A stretch of DNA of 64,000 bases, from positions 192,406,814-192,470,813 of the forward strand of contig CM056742.1 of the NCBI GenBank assembly GCA_029851415.1, read 5' to 3'. Shown here piece by piece: positions 31,040 through 43,542 of this stretch. The DNA is from Eretmocerus hayati (taxonomy: Eukaryota; Arthropoda; Insecta; Hymenoptera; Aphelinidae). Numbering within the stretch: the stretch's first letter is position 1; every line of letters begins with the position of its first letter. Both the position numbers and the translations under genes were made by a program. The notes beneath the pieces were generated by a model that made no database searches, had not been told where the DNA came from, and saw nothing but the letters and a program-made list of their open reading frames with translations.

Positions 31040-33933
31040 TCATATATTCATTCTGGGCTAGAAAAAAAGGGGTAGAAAATCATTTCAAACAAAAGACTAT
31101 ATATGTAAAGAACTATTGGAGGCTATATAACCTCAAATACATTTTGGCAGCGATTTGGGAAATGTAAATTCCCTCTAAAAAGGAATCGCTATAATCAAAC
31201 AATTATCATTGAAATCAGAAAACGACATCAAAAATATGATACTTCTGTAGGTCATTCATTTCTTCTACTGTGACATTATAACTTGTAACATTTCTGTTCA
31301 TTTACTATGACATTATAACTTGTCATATTATTGTTAAATCGTGAAAAGAAATCGAGTGAAAATTATTCTCAAACCAAAAACAGGAATAATATTGGTATAA
31401 TAACTTTCAGGCCAATTAGTTATAAGAAATATTCATCCAATAATCAAGTAAATTAAGGAGATAACGGTGGATCGAACCAGAGAAACAAATGAAAGATGAC
31501 TGCCCAATCCTACCTCAGAACAGAAGGCTGACAAAAAATAGTCGAGAAATAGAACCCGTGCCTCCATCTAGTAGCTGTAAGTTTAGAATAATTTCCCTTT
31601 CTTGGGAGATGCATGCGTTCGAGCGAAGACGCCCGAAAGAAGATGATGGGAAAATCAGGTGACTCTGGCGTAGCGAAGCAGTTTTTACTCCCACCCTAAC
31701 ATAGTTTTCAGAAAGGGCACGCCCGCTCAAAAAATCACGCCTTTCGGTCTCGGACGCAGACGATAAGAAACGTCTAGTTATCTCGTTGTCGAAACTTTGT
31801 ATTCTATTTCGTTCTTGCGTTCTAAAATTCAATAAATTCAATTCGTATTTGTAACTTGGATCTATCTTTCTTTTTCTTTCAAATTTCGCGTTCCAAACAT
31901 TTTGAGGATTTCTTCATCCGTCGCGTGCGATAAAAGAATCAGTAAATCTGGTTGCCTATTTCTCACCGGAGCACCGACAGCTCATGCAGGTTCAAATCAC
32001 AGTTCAGGACTAGTATCAGCTAGGTCCCATCAAAGTTCGCAAATTGTGGACAGGACACCAGTTGGGTAGCCAAAAACATTTAAATAGAAGCCTGAGAAAA
32101 ATTTCAGGAAATTAGTGACCATTGCTCAACCATTCAAATTCTCACATCCAATAACTTGTGAAAATGCATATTCCAGTCTAGGAGCTCAGTTGCTTCATGA
32201 ATCACAATATCTGCTGAGGGCAGTGAGAAATTACTTTAGGTAGAGGGGTCAGGATCTGATCCATGTGGAAGAATGAGAAAATCTCTCTCGAAGGAGGCCT
32301 TGATTTATGAATGCAAAATATTCATAGAGTTAGCTCAGAAACTCCAATCATATCAATCGATATCAATCAATCATAATAGAAGAGCCTCTCCAGAAATTTC
32401 TATCTTTGCTATACAATAAGGGGAGAGGGCGTCAGCACTGTAAAGTTGCCCCAAAAGTTCAAGTTATTTTCATGTCTAAAAAGTAGAAAGAATGATCCTT
32501 GTATAGGTTAGGATAGGTCCACTCGACAAATTACTTTTACCTATAGACTTGCAACAGTCATGAGTGGAATCCAAAAACCACTTCCTCATACATATTACCT
32601 TGTTGCTCAATATCAGCTATTCACCCATTGGCAGCCATTTTGTGTGCCACAAGTATTCGAGAGAGCATATTTTCTTCCAACAAGCCAAGAGCTGTCTTGG
32701 TGTAGGAATGCCATCCAGTCAACCATGACATGAAGGAAGCCACAGCAACAAGCTGAAATTGTTCAACTTCATCACACGATTACATAAAAACATTCAAAAA
32801 TTTTCATTTCTAACAACTAGTCATTGATCTAAATTTCTGTTTTGCCAAAGTAAATTGAGTTATGGAATAATAAAAATCAGTGAAACAAAACTTCTCTCCT
32901 CATGAGCAACGATTGTTTCAAATAGCTACATGATGTACAGTTAACAAGTCCTTAAGTAAATACCAGTATAGCTGTATATACTGGAACAACAAATTTTGCC
33001 CCATTTCTCAGACTGAATGAATAAGAGCTATTGCCGAATAGTATATATTGGCCTCAAGGCATTGGAGATCAAAAGGCGGGGTAGCGCCTTGCTGGCGAGT
33101 ATGTATAGAAGAAAAACTCGCAGCGCTGCCGTAGCCTTATATCCGCCAAGTTGGGGTTTTTTAACCTCTCGTTTTGCCTCGATCATAGAATATTATGGAT
33201 TCTTGCGCTTATCAGCCACGATGTGCCCCAGAAATCGCGAGCTTGATCATTTCTCTATCGAGATACTATTTTGTTTCGTCGATGTATGAACTAATGTCAT
33301 CGTTCCACGACCGACAAATTTGGGACCCTGCCCGACGAAATTCATTGTGGATTTTCGTCGCCAGCCACTTTCGAGATTCGACTCATCTCGAAGTCGACAC
33401 TGCGTCGGTGTGACACAATCGGCCTTGTGTGCGTGAATGAGCGACTAAAGCAAGCTAGCTGACCATATTCACCATTCAGGTTCTGTTCCAGATGAGTGTT
33501 TACTCTCTGCACGTGTATCGAATACAGTGAAGATTTAATACAAATTGATGTCAATCTCATTGTTGGTCTACTAGTAAGAAAAAAGTCATCTGATGTATGC
33601 TCTCTTGTTTGCAGTGATTCAAAAATGATGGTCTCATGGCCAAAATGTGTGTCATTCTTGCTGTTGTGCACTGCAAGGTGAAGTGTTAAGAATAAAACTC
33701 AAATATATTTGGAGAGTTTATGATGCATGGGTGCCAGCATTAATGTACATTTTATCAGTGAATTGATTTTGATGACGAAGTCATCCTATCGAGCGTTGAG
33801 TTTTGTTGTGGCCCCACTGAACGATCCACGTCACATGCGTGATGGAATATATCTATATCTTGCACGCTTATCTCATCGATGCACCGAGATTGTAAACAAA
33901 CACGGGTGGATCTCTCATACATGATAATATCTA
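31040..33933. other. Stretch without supported genes
   Basis: A short duplicated phrase (gacattataacttgt) lies at 31270-31340. The longest frames (minus 31515-31841, minus 33342-33671) have no recognisable domain. The region between 33020 and 33420 is richer in GC. Confidence 0.4.
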
Positions 33934-34230
33934 CTAGCGTAATGCCTCGCGTTGCTCGGCTTGTAAATGTTTCCGATAGGCGTATTAGTTTTCCAAAATG
34001 CTCTTCCAAATCAAATGAGAGTACGTTTTTCAAAAATTTTATATATTTAGTTAAGCGGCGGTTTCTCACATGGGTCTGAACTCATAAAGACCATGAAAGT
34101 TATCATTATATAACTCGATAAGTGAAAATGGTACAGAACATATTTTCATTTGATTTAAAAGAGCATTTTGGTGAACTGATACGCTTCTCGGGGACTTTTA
34201 CAGGCCGAGCAACGCGAAACATAACGCTAG
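33934..34230. repeat. Foldback at the left edge of block B
   Basis: 297 bp, same arms as 4031-4414, with the empty TTAA site. Confidence 0.7.
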
Positions 34231-34458
34231 TGTTTAATTATAAAAATACGGAAGTTTTCTATCGGGAATTCAGAAATATGATGTTGTAAAATATCGTTAT
34301 GCTCAAATAAAGTGATTTCTAGTAGGCCAAAGAGATGTACATCGATTTGACGTGAATCAATTACTCAGTTGGTTACAGGGATAAATATACAAGTGACACT
34401 CGAAATTTTCATTCTGGGCCTTACTTCGTACTAAGATCAATATCACCAATGTCACCTG

Positions 34459-34576
34459 CTTGAGCCCATCGCGGATACACGTACTCTTTGAAGTTTAGCG
34501 AGTGTAAGAACAGTCGACGCAGAAAGAGGTGAGGTGCATAATATCATCGTGGACATTCACATCTGAAGAAAACATC
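34459..34576 (+). other. Block B module m0 (truncated)
   Basis: Donor GTAAGC at 34577; the internal GTGAGC of block A reads gtgagg here. Confidence 0.45.
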
Positions 34577-34931
34577 GTAAGCGCAAATAATTCCATCAAT
34601 AATTTGATTACTCGTTTTTCTGAAATCGATAGAATTGTGGAAACAGGAAAGTCGAAGGTGTTCGAGTGATTCGAATAGAATAGGAACATAATGAATAGGA
34701 AAATAGAATTTTCTCCGAGCCTTCAGAAAAAAAGGAAAATGTAAGAGATGAAGTTTTTCCGGGCGTCGACAAAACAAATATATAAAAATGAAAATTGAAA
34801 AATTTCTCGGGATTTTGAAAAAACAAAAATATAGAAAATTATTTTATTTTTCAAAATATTTTTCCGGAAATTATCGAAATTTCCCACCGTGAAGCACATC
34901 CTGAACTTGCCTTCATTCTTCTTAGTCTCAC

Positions 34932-35220
34932 TTAGAGGAACGCTCAAACATACGCGCTCTCTACCAGAGCCACAGTCGTCTCCTCGCTGCCTTCAAAAAC
35001 ACATACGCGCGCGAGAAGCATCAAACACCGTGACACCAGAAAAGGAAAGGGGATTCTTAGTGATGCGCGCTCTCTCAACAGCCCGCAGTCATCTTCTCAA
35101 GCCCGTCGCGAACACACGTGCTCATAGAAGTTGAGCGAGTATAAAAACAGTTGACACATAATGAGGTGAGCTTGCAGAATATTGTCGTTGACATCGACAT
35201 CTAGGAATAACATCGTACGG
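34932..35220 (+). other. Block B exon-like module m1
   Basis: TTAG acceptor, donor GTAAGT at 35221. One frame (RSHLLKPVANTRAHRS) extends past the point where the block A copy has a stop. Confidence 0.5.
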
Positions 35221-35561
35221 GTAAGTAATTCCATGAAAAATTTGATCAATCGTTATTTCTGAAATCAATATAGAACGAAAATATATTGGATAGAAATTCG
35301 GAATTTTTTCAGGACCCTCAATAAAGAAAAAATGTGGAGAATGAAAATTCAAAAATTTTTTGGAAATTGAATGAAAATTTTTTCCGGGGCTTCGACAAAA
35401 CAGATATATGAAAAATGAAAATTCGAAAATTTTTCGGGACTTTGAGAAAACGAAAATATAAAAAAGTGTTTCTTTTTCAAAAAATATTTCCAAAAATTTT
35501 CGAAATTTCCCACTCTGAGGCACATGCTGAACTTGCTTTAATTCTTATCAGTTTCAGTTAG

Positions 35562-35836
35562 AGAAACGCTCAGACGTTGGCTCTACTGAAGCCGCATTCT
35601 CCCCCTCCCCGCCTTCACAGACACAGACACGCGTCGAGAAGCATCACGACACCAGAAGAGGAGAGGGGATACTTAGTATCGCGCGCTCTCTCAACAGTTC
35701 GCAGTCTTCTTCTTGTGCCCAGCGCAAACACGCGTATTCTATGGGGTCGAGCAGGTATGACAAAAGTCGACGCGGAACAGAGTCAACTTGCAAGATGGCA
35801 TCGGAGAGATCAACATTTATAGAGGACATCATGAAG
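35562..35836 (+). pseudogene. Block B module m2, frame broken by a 4-nt deletion
   Basis: Acceptor motifs and donor GTAAGT at 35837 are intact. A 4-nt deletion near 35580 (cgttggctctact versus cgttggcgctctctact) shifts the 93-codon frame seen in blocks A and C. The shifted frame ends at TAG before the donor. Confidence 0.45.
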
Positions 35837-36146
35837 GTAAGTGATTTCAACCTAAATCTCGAAATTCATTCTTTCCGAAATCATTAAAACTAAGGAAACG
35901 ATAACGTCGAGAATTCCAATAGTTCAAATTATCTGAATGTATGTAACATGGGATTTGAAAATTTTTTCCGGGGCTTCGACAAAACAAATATATAGGAAAT
36001 AAGAATTCGAAAATGTTTCGGGACTTTGAAAAAACAAAAATAAAAAAAATTATTTTTTTTTTCAAAAAGTTTTCATAAAAATTCCCAAAATTTCCCACTC
36101 TGAGGCATATGCTGAACTTGCCTTAATTCTTATCAGTTTCAGTTAG

Positions 36147-36425
36147 AGAAACGCTCAGGCATTCGCGCTCTCTACTGAAGCCGCATTCTCCCCCTCCCCG
36201 CCTTTGCAGACACAGACACGCACCGAGAAGCATCACGACACCAGAAGAGGAGAAGGGATACTTAGTATCACGCGCTTTCTCAACAGTTCGCAGTCTTCTT
36301 CTTGTGCTCAGCACACACACGCGTACTCTATGGGGTCGAGCAGGTAGGACAAAAGTCGACGCGGAACAGAGTCAGCTTGCAAGATGGCTTCGAAGAGATC
36401 AACATACATAGAGGACATCATGAAG
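36147..36425 (+). pseudogene. Block B module m3, frame broken by a nonsense codon
   Basis: 279 nt between ttag and donor GTGAGT (36426). It is in frame with A and C until agcaggTAGgac near 36345, where TAT became TAG. Splice motifs are intact. Confidence 0.45.
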
Positions 36426-36731
36426 GTGAGTAATTTCAACCTCAATTTTGAAATTCGATTTTTCCAAAATTGTTCAAATTCAGAAAACGTTATCGTCAAG
36501 AAATTCAATAGTTCAAATTATTTGAATATATGATACATGAAATTTGAAAATTTTTTCCGAGGCTTCGACAAAACAAATATATAAAAAATGGATATTCGAA
36601 AATTTTTCGGGACTTTGAGAAAACAAAAACATAGAAAAATTGTTTTTTTTTCAAAAAATTTTCCCAAAAATTTCCAAAATTTCCCACTCTGAGGCACATT
36701 CTGAACTTGCCTTAATTCTTATCAGTTTCAG

Positions 36732-37012
36732 TTAGGGAAACGCCCAGGCATTCGCGCTCTCTACTAAAGCCGCATTCTCCCCCTCCCCGCCTTCACAGAC
36801 ACAGACGCGCGCCGATCATGTCATGACACCAGAAGGGGAGAGGGGATACTGAATTATGCGCGCTCTCTCAACGGCCCGCAGTCATCCTCTGGAACCCGTC
36901 GCGAACACACGTACTCTATGCGGTTGGGCAATCATAAGGAGAGTCAACGGAAAATGAGGTGAATTTGCCATATATCATCGTGGACACACAACATTTATAG
37001 AATGGCTGAAGG
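36732..37012 (+). other. Block B exon-like module m4
   Basis: CAG acceptor present (block A has CAC), followed by ttagg; donor GTGAGT at 37013. Confidence 0.5.
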
Positions 37013-37285
37013 GTGAGTAATTCGATCATTTATTCAATTACTTGTTTTTCCTTGAATCGTTAGAGTTACGAGAACATAAACGTCGAGAGTTTTGATGATC
37101 TAAATAGATGAAAGATACAATGAAAAAATTTCAAGATTTCGTCCGGGGCTTTGAACACAAAGATATGAAATATAAAAATTAGAAATATAAAAAATTGATT
37201 TTTTTTGAAAATTTTCCCCAAAAATTTCCGAAATTTCCCACCATGAGACAATTCCTGAACTTGCTTTCATTCTCATCAATTTCAG

Positions 37286-37565
37286 TGAAAGAGGCGCTCA
37301 GATATACGCGCTCTTTATCGGAGCCGCAATTTTCCCCTCGCTGCCCTCGCAGACACACTCGCATCGAGAAGCGACAACGTCACACCGAAGAAGAGTGGGG
37401 ATACTTAATGATGCGCGCTGTCTCAACGGCCCTCAGTCATCATCTAGAGCCCGTCGCGATCACACGTACTCTATCAAGGGGGGCAATCATAAGAAGAGTC
37501 GAATAAAATGGAATACACTTGCAGAATACCATCGTGGACATCAACATTCATAGAACGTCTAGAAG
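37286..37565 (+). other. Block B exon-like module m5
   Basis: CAG acceptor, donor GTGAGT at 37566. The m2-homologous frame is again open until TAG close to the donor. Confidence 0.5.
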
Positions 37566-37868
37566 GTGAGTAATTGCATCATTAATTCAATTACACGTTC
37601 TTCCTCAAATCGTTAAAGTTGTAACATCGTAAACGTCGAGAATTTTGATGATCTGAATAGATTAAAGATTTAATGGAAACATTCCAAGATTTTGTCCGGG
37701 GCTTCGAAAATAAAGAGATAAGAAATAAAAAATTGGAAATTTTTACGGGATTTTGAAAAAATAAAAATATAAAAAATCGATATTTTTTCGAAAAATTTTC
37801 CCGAAAATTTTCGGAATTTTCCACTCTGAGACACATCATGAGCTTGAGTTCATTCTGATTAGTTCCAG

Positions 37869-38146
37869 CGGAAGAGACGCTCAAACATAGGCGCTCTCGA
37901 CCGAAGCCGCAGTTTTCCCCTAAATAGCCTCACAGACACACGCATCGAGAAACGACAACGTCACACCGAAAAAGAGCGGGGATACTTAATGATGCGCGCT
38001 CTCTCAACGGCCCTCAGTCATCCTCTGGAGCCCGTCGCGATCACACGTACTCTATGAAGGTGGGCAATCATAAGAAGAGTCGAATAAAATGGAATGAGCT
38101 TGCAAAATATCATCGTGGACATCAACATCTATAGAACGTCTGAAGG
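37869..38146 (+). other. Block B exon-like module m6, copy 1
   Basis: Acceptor ttcCAG, donor GTGAGT at 38147. Confidence 0.5.
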
Positions 38147-38448
38147 GTGAGTAATTCTATCATTTATTCAATTACTCGTTTTTCCTTGAATCATTAGAGT
38201 TATGAAAACATAAAAGTCAAGAATTTTTGGTGATTTAAATAGATTGAAGATATACTGAAAAAATTTTAAGATTTTGTCCGAACCCTCGAAAACAAAGATA
38301 TAAAGAATAAAAATTTGAAATTTTTACGGGATTTTGAAAAAACAAAAATAAAAAAAATCGATTCTTTTCGAAAAATTTTCTCGAAAATTTTCGGAACTTT
38401 CCACTCTGAGACACATCATGAGCTTGAGTTCATTCTCATTAGTTTCAG

Positions 38449-38726
38449 CGGAAGAGACGCTCAAACATAGGCGCTCTCGACCAAAGCCGCAGTTTTCCCC
38501 TAAATAGCCTCACAGACACACGCATCGAGAAACGACAACGTCACACCGAAAAAGAGCGGGGATACTTAATGATGCGCGCTCTCTCAACGGCCCTCAGTCA
38601 TCCTCTGGAGCCCGTCGCGATCACACGTACTCTATGAAGGTGGGCAATCATAAGAAGAGTCGAATAAAATGGAATGAGCTTGCAAAATATCATCGTGGAC
38701 ATCAACATCTATAGAACGTCTGAAGG
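38449..38726 (+). other. Block B exon-like module m6, copy 2
   Basis: Acceptor tttCAG, donor GTGAGT at 38727, exactly 580 bp after copy 1. Confidence 0.5.
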
Positions 38727-39028
38727 GTGAGTAATTCTATCATTTATTCAATTACTCGTTTTTCCTTGAATCATTAGAGTTATGAAAACATAAAAGTCAA
38801 GAATTTTTGGTGATTTAAATAGATTGAAGATATACTGAAAAAATTTTAAGATTTTGTCCGAACCCTCGAAAACAAAGATATAAAGAATAAAAATTTGAAA
38901 TTTTTACGGGATTTTGAAAAAATAAAAATATAAAAAATCGATTCTTTTCGAAAAATTTTCTCGAAAATTTTCGGAACTTTCCACTCTGAGACACATCATG
39001 AGCTTGAGTTCATTCTCATTAGTTTCAG

Positions 39029-39306
39029 CGGAAGAGACGCTCAAACATAGGCGCTCTCGACCAAAGCCGCAGTTTTCCCCTGAATAGCCTCACAGACACA
39101 CGCATCGAGAAACGACAACGTCACACCGAAAAAGAGCGGGGATACTTAATGATGCGCGCTCTCTCAACGGCCCTCAGTCATCCTCTGGAGCCCGTCGCGA
39201 TCACACGTACTCTATGAAGGTGGGCAATCATAAGAAGAGTCGAATAAAATGGAATGAGCTTGCAAAATATCATCGTGGACATCAACATCTATAGAACGTC
39301 TGAAGG
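39029..39306 (+). other. Block B exon-like module m6, copy 3
   Basis: 580 bp after copy 2 and nearly identical to it; donor GTGAGT at 39307. Confidence 0.5.
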
Positions 39307-39609
39307 GTGAGTAATTCTATCATTTATTCAATTACTCGTTTTTCCTTGAATCATTAGAGTTATGAAAACATAAAAGTCAAGAATTTTTGGTGATTTAAAT
39401 AGATTGAAGATATACTGAAAAAATTTTAAGATTTAGTCCGAACCCTCGAAAACAAAGATATAAAGAATAAAAATTTGAAATTTTTACGGGATTTTGAAAA
39501 AACAAAAATAAAAAAAATTATTTTTTTTTCAAAAAATTTTCCCAAAAATTAACAAAATTTCCCACTCTGAGGCATATGCTGAACTTGCCGTAATTCTTAT
39601 CAGTTTCAG

Positions 39610-39890
39610 TTAGAGAAACGCTCAGGCATTCGCGCTCTCTACTGAAGCCGCATTCTCCCCCTCCCCGCCTTCACAGACACAGACGCGCGCTGATCATGTC
39701 ATGACACCAGAAGAGGAGAGGGGATACTGAGTGATGCGCGCTCTCTCAACGGCCCGCAGTCATCCTCTGGAGCCCGTTGCGAACACACGTACTCTATGCG
39801 GTTGGGCAATCATAAGAAGAGTCAACGAAAAATGAGGTGAGCTTGCAGAATATCATCGTCGACACACAACATTTATAGAATGGCTGAAGG
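39610..39890 (+). other. Block B exon-like module m7
   Basis: CAG acceptor, donor GTGAGT at 39891; carries the shared m4/m7 frameshift. Confidence 0.5.
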
Positions 39891-40105
39891 GTGAGTAATT
39901 CGATCATTAATCCAATTACTCGTTTCTCCTCGAATAGTTAGGGCTTCGAAAACGAAAATAAAAGAGAAATTCGAAATTTTTACGGTATTCTAAAAAAACG
40001 AAAATATAAAAAATTGTTTTTTTTTCGGAAAATGTTCCCAAAAATTTGCGAAATTTTCCACTCTGAGAAAATTCCTGAACTTTCCTTTATTTTAATCAGT
40101 TCCAG

Positions 40106-40396
40106 TGGAAAAGACGCATAAGCATACGTGCTCTCTCCCGGAGCCGCAGTTCTCCCCTCGCTGCCTGCACAGACACACATAGGCAACGAGTAAGATCAAA
40201 CAACATGTCAACAGAAAAATAGAAGACAATTAGTGATACGCGCTCTCTCAGCAGCCCACAGTATAGCCCTTTACACGGTCACGAACATTCGTACGCCAAA
40301 GAGGAAATCAAGTCCAAGAAAATCCTATGTAGATATATAAGAAGAACTTATAAAATCCATCATGAACATTGACCTCTACTACACAATAATGGGAAG
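40106..40396 (+). other. Block B exon-like module m8
   Basis: Acceptor ttcCAG, donor GTGAGT at 40397; 291 bp, one shorter than in A and C. Confidence 0.45.
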
Positions 40397-40749
40397 GTGA
40401 GTAATATCTATCAAAACATTATTTCCCATGTTCTCTAAAATTGATAATAGAACCAAACATCAAAATACAAACCTTTTCCGAAATTTTATAAAATCATGTA
40501 CATGATAAATAAAAATTCAATTTTTTTCCGAAATAAAATCGAGGAGTGAATTAGATTTCCATAGTCCCAATCGAAACTGATGAGTTACCTGCAAAGACAG
40601 AATTTCCGGGCTCTACGATTCCAATTATTAAGTTTTTCCACAATAGAGATATCTTGCGATATCACAAAATTCAGTCGAATTGACAACTCATCCATTAAAT
40701 TGACCCCAATGGGAAGTTCAGTTTCATACCAAGGTCTATCATCCCACAG

Positions 40750-40855
40750 GCATCCAGATATCAAATGTGAGAATCACCCAGTGGAGGATTTACAAAAAGT
40801 TTTCAACTCAACGTGTTACAACCGTTCCAGAAAGATTAACAAAATCAAAACTACA
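40750..40855 (+). other. Block B exon-like module m9 (106 bp)
   Basis: Acceptor cccacAG, donor GTAAGA at 40856. A 1959-bp insertion follows 35 bp after the donor. Confidence 0.4.
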
Positions 40856-40890
40856 GTAAGATGGCATGGATCCAAGCACAAGAGAATGAC

Positions 40891-41308
40891 AATAAAATAA
40901 TTTAAAAAAACATTTTAAAAATTCGCTTTTATGTGAACCGTTAAGCATAGTTGCATGTCAAAATTTGAAGAAGATGAAAACTGTTATCTATGTTTCTGTC
41001 ATAAACAAAGAGTAAGTCGGTTGACGTCCAGCTTCACGAATTCCATGATTTCAAGATATCAAAATGGAAAAAGCGTGGGTTGTAAACTTGACACATCAAG
41101 AGTAGTTTTCACCAATCAACCCACGCTTTTTCCATTTTGATATCTTGAAATCATGGAATTCGTGAAGCTGGACGTCAACCGACTTACTCTTTGTTTATGA
41201 CAGAAACATAGATAACAGTTTTCATCTTCTTCAAATTTTGACATGCAATTATGCTTAACGGTTCACATAAAAGCGAATTTTTAAAATGTTTTTTTAAATT
41301 ATTTTATT
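40891..41308. mobile_element. 418-bp near-perfect palindrome (192-bp arms)
   Basis: Arms 40891-41082 and 41117-41308 differ, by eye, at one position (catagttgc versus cataattgc). The loop is 34 nt. The identity implies recent origin or ongoing arm homogenisation. Confidence 0.9.
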
Positions 41309-42849
41309 TTCTCAATTTTAGTTTTATCCTAATCGCTTGGAATATAGAACATGAATGAAGGATATTAATATCAGCCAGAATGTTGAGATATCATTCGTAA
41401 GATTCCTTGGGTATTCATTTTTTCTTAAGCGCTTCAGAGTGCAAATTGATAAAAAGTGGAATAAATCAGTCAACTATGGTTTACGAGAAATAATTTCTCA
41501 TCTCATGTTGAGCATACCGATAATGCTGAATTAATTCACAAGCTACAGTCACATCACATTTAAGAGGCTGTGTTACCCTTATTACTAGAATATGAAGACA
41601 TCCAATGATATATGAATTTATCATCAGGACATCTCCATCCGTTGAGATCATATGATACATCACATGCCAAAGCTCGAACATGGATGATCATATTCCTAGA
41701 CCAGTAGAGTGAAATTTATTAGAAATGGAATGAGTCTTTAGCCCAATATAACATGATATGCTACACTTTAATGGCTGGACCCATGAAAATTCAACCAAAA
41801 GAGACTGTTGAATCTCTGTGATTCATCAAGAAGTGACAGGAAGCGCATCCTCAATGGTTCAAATAAACAAGTTCATAACGCGTAGAGCCACTGTGACAAT
41901 TTTACTTTTGAATGTAGTCCATTCCGTCATTCATCTGAAGTTTCTTGAAGCATAGAATACTAAGAGTGAGGAGAAAGTCTAAATTCAATGACAAATCAAG
42001 AAGCACACAGTGTCTCATGAAATATCATTCATCACCTTGATTGTGCTTCATGATTTGAAGACCAGGACCTTGGCTCAGCGCGCTTACTGTACATACACCA
42101 CAAAACTTAATTGCCTCGACACTGAGGCCTCAACTTCCTCTCTGAGCTTGCAAAAAGATGAAACCATTCAACTCTTAGAGGTACCTATTATTTTTTATCT
42201 GCTAACACTAATCACAAACTTATTGGTCACACGTGGTGGAGAGAAACTTTTGATAAGACCATGGTATAGCGAGGCCGCATGCAGAAAACTTGTAAGAATC
42301 CAATAGCTAGGCGAGATCGACCGCACTCTGAAAACTGCTGAAAACTGAGAAGGATCAAATCATCACAATAATAGCACTCAGCAACACAGCCAGCAGCAGT
42401 TTAGGCTTGACAGGACAGCATCGCGTGGCAGTGGCAGCACTTCGAGGAGGTTATGGGTCCTACAGGCATTTGTTATACTTGTTATAGGATAGGCATCTCA
42501 TTTCTATTTGTTGATAATCATTATGTTTTGATTAATCAAAACTAGAAAGAGTGAAATTTGTAGGGTTTGTGAAGAATCGACGAGTTGCGTCGGCTGCTGT
42601 GATATTCTAAAGCGAGGCTCTTGCCAGTCTTGCTGATCGCGCGAATAAAACTCTACGATAAATATGCAATGAGAAAGAGAGAGAGGTCCGAAGCTGCGCA
42701 CAAACCTATTTGCATTTACACAAATACTGAATCGCGCAGAGCTCGGAAACCCACACGAATACACGGGATACCACGCAATTCCACGTCAGTGACACACTCA
42801 CACGAAGAATTCGGTGGCGCGGCCGCGGCCGAGTTCAATAAAAGCGAAT
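40891..42849. mobile_element. 1959-bp insertion private to block B
   Basis: Blocks A and C read ...gaatgac|aaaaatcacat... without interruption, so the boundaries are exact to within the A-run. The left part is a long palindrome. The right part (41309-42849) is unrelated, with a GC-rich tip (ggcgcggccgcggccgag), and its last bases share attcgcttttat, in complement, with the palindrome arm. A 98-codon frame at 42010-42306 is not recognised. It is a composite or nested element. Confidence 0.7.
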
Positions 42850-43233
42850 AAAAATCACATAAAACAAGAGAATCCATAACACCTCTGGAATCGAATCAAC
42901 TTCCAAAGATATCAAATGTGAGTTTCATGTATCAACCCGTGTCACTCCTTATTCTAAAATATGTATAGAATTTTAATTAGATATAGCTCTATGGAAATTT
43001 TTCGAATATCATGATTCTATGGAATCGTCGTCAGAACATTAGATTGATTAGTTTTTCAGAGAACGTAAGCACATAATAGCCTTTACTTCTTTACTAAATT
43101 GGTATGCATGGTATCTCACAAATGTATCCTTGATCTTACAATTTCATTTGAGGCTAATTTTAATTACGAAAAAAATCAAATCATCTTCGTCACACATCTC
43201 AACAAATGATTCCCAACAATACACATCTCTTAC

Positions 43234-43542
43234 ATATCCAAGTGCAATCGAATACATTTACAAGTTGTAACAGGACTGTATGATGCCATGGCTCACATAG
43301 AGATCGAGACTATCATCTCTGAGATCGACATACTACAATCTTCTGTTGCCAAGCTGCTGTGAATGTAGGGTATTCTTCCAAAAAAACAACACAACACACT
43401 TACACCACTCTTCGGAAATATGTTGTTGGATTTCCTCTGATCTGAGCGCCGCTTTGGTCCCGACACTGGTAAACCAAATCGACGGGTCAGTCTCATCTGA
43501 TCATGTCTCCTTCAACCTCTGTGATGGAGAGTTACATTTACA
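43234..43542 (-). other. Block B minus-strand module d0, acceptor lost
   Basis: Donor GTAAGAGAT is intact, but the acceptor tttCAG of block A is tttCAA here because of one substitution. Length 309 bp as in A. Confidence 0.4.

Larger units (their letters stand above)
37869..39306 (+). repeat. Recent 580-bp tandem amplification of m6 in block B
   Basis: Three units including their intron-like part, almost without differences between the second and third. Blocks A and C have one unit at this place. Confidence 0.85.

Noticed and set aside
31515..31841. 108-codon minus frame (FRTQERNRIQSFDNEITRRF)
   Set aside because: No recognisable domain, no splice or repeat context, and only one copy; not enough to call a gene.
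35122..35523. Minus-strand frame of 133 codons, rich in Phe, Ile and Lys (and its relatives in every intron-like segment)
   Set aside because: It is the complement of AT-rich intron-like DNA and follows T-runs; composition explains it, and splice motifs are on the other strand.
42811..42830. A NotI-like gcggccgc motif suggesting vector contamination
   Set aside because: It lies within a natural insertion flanked by block B sequence, with no vector backbone or selectable marker nearby.
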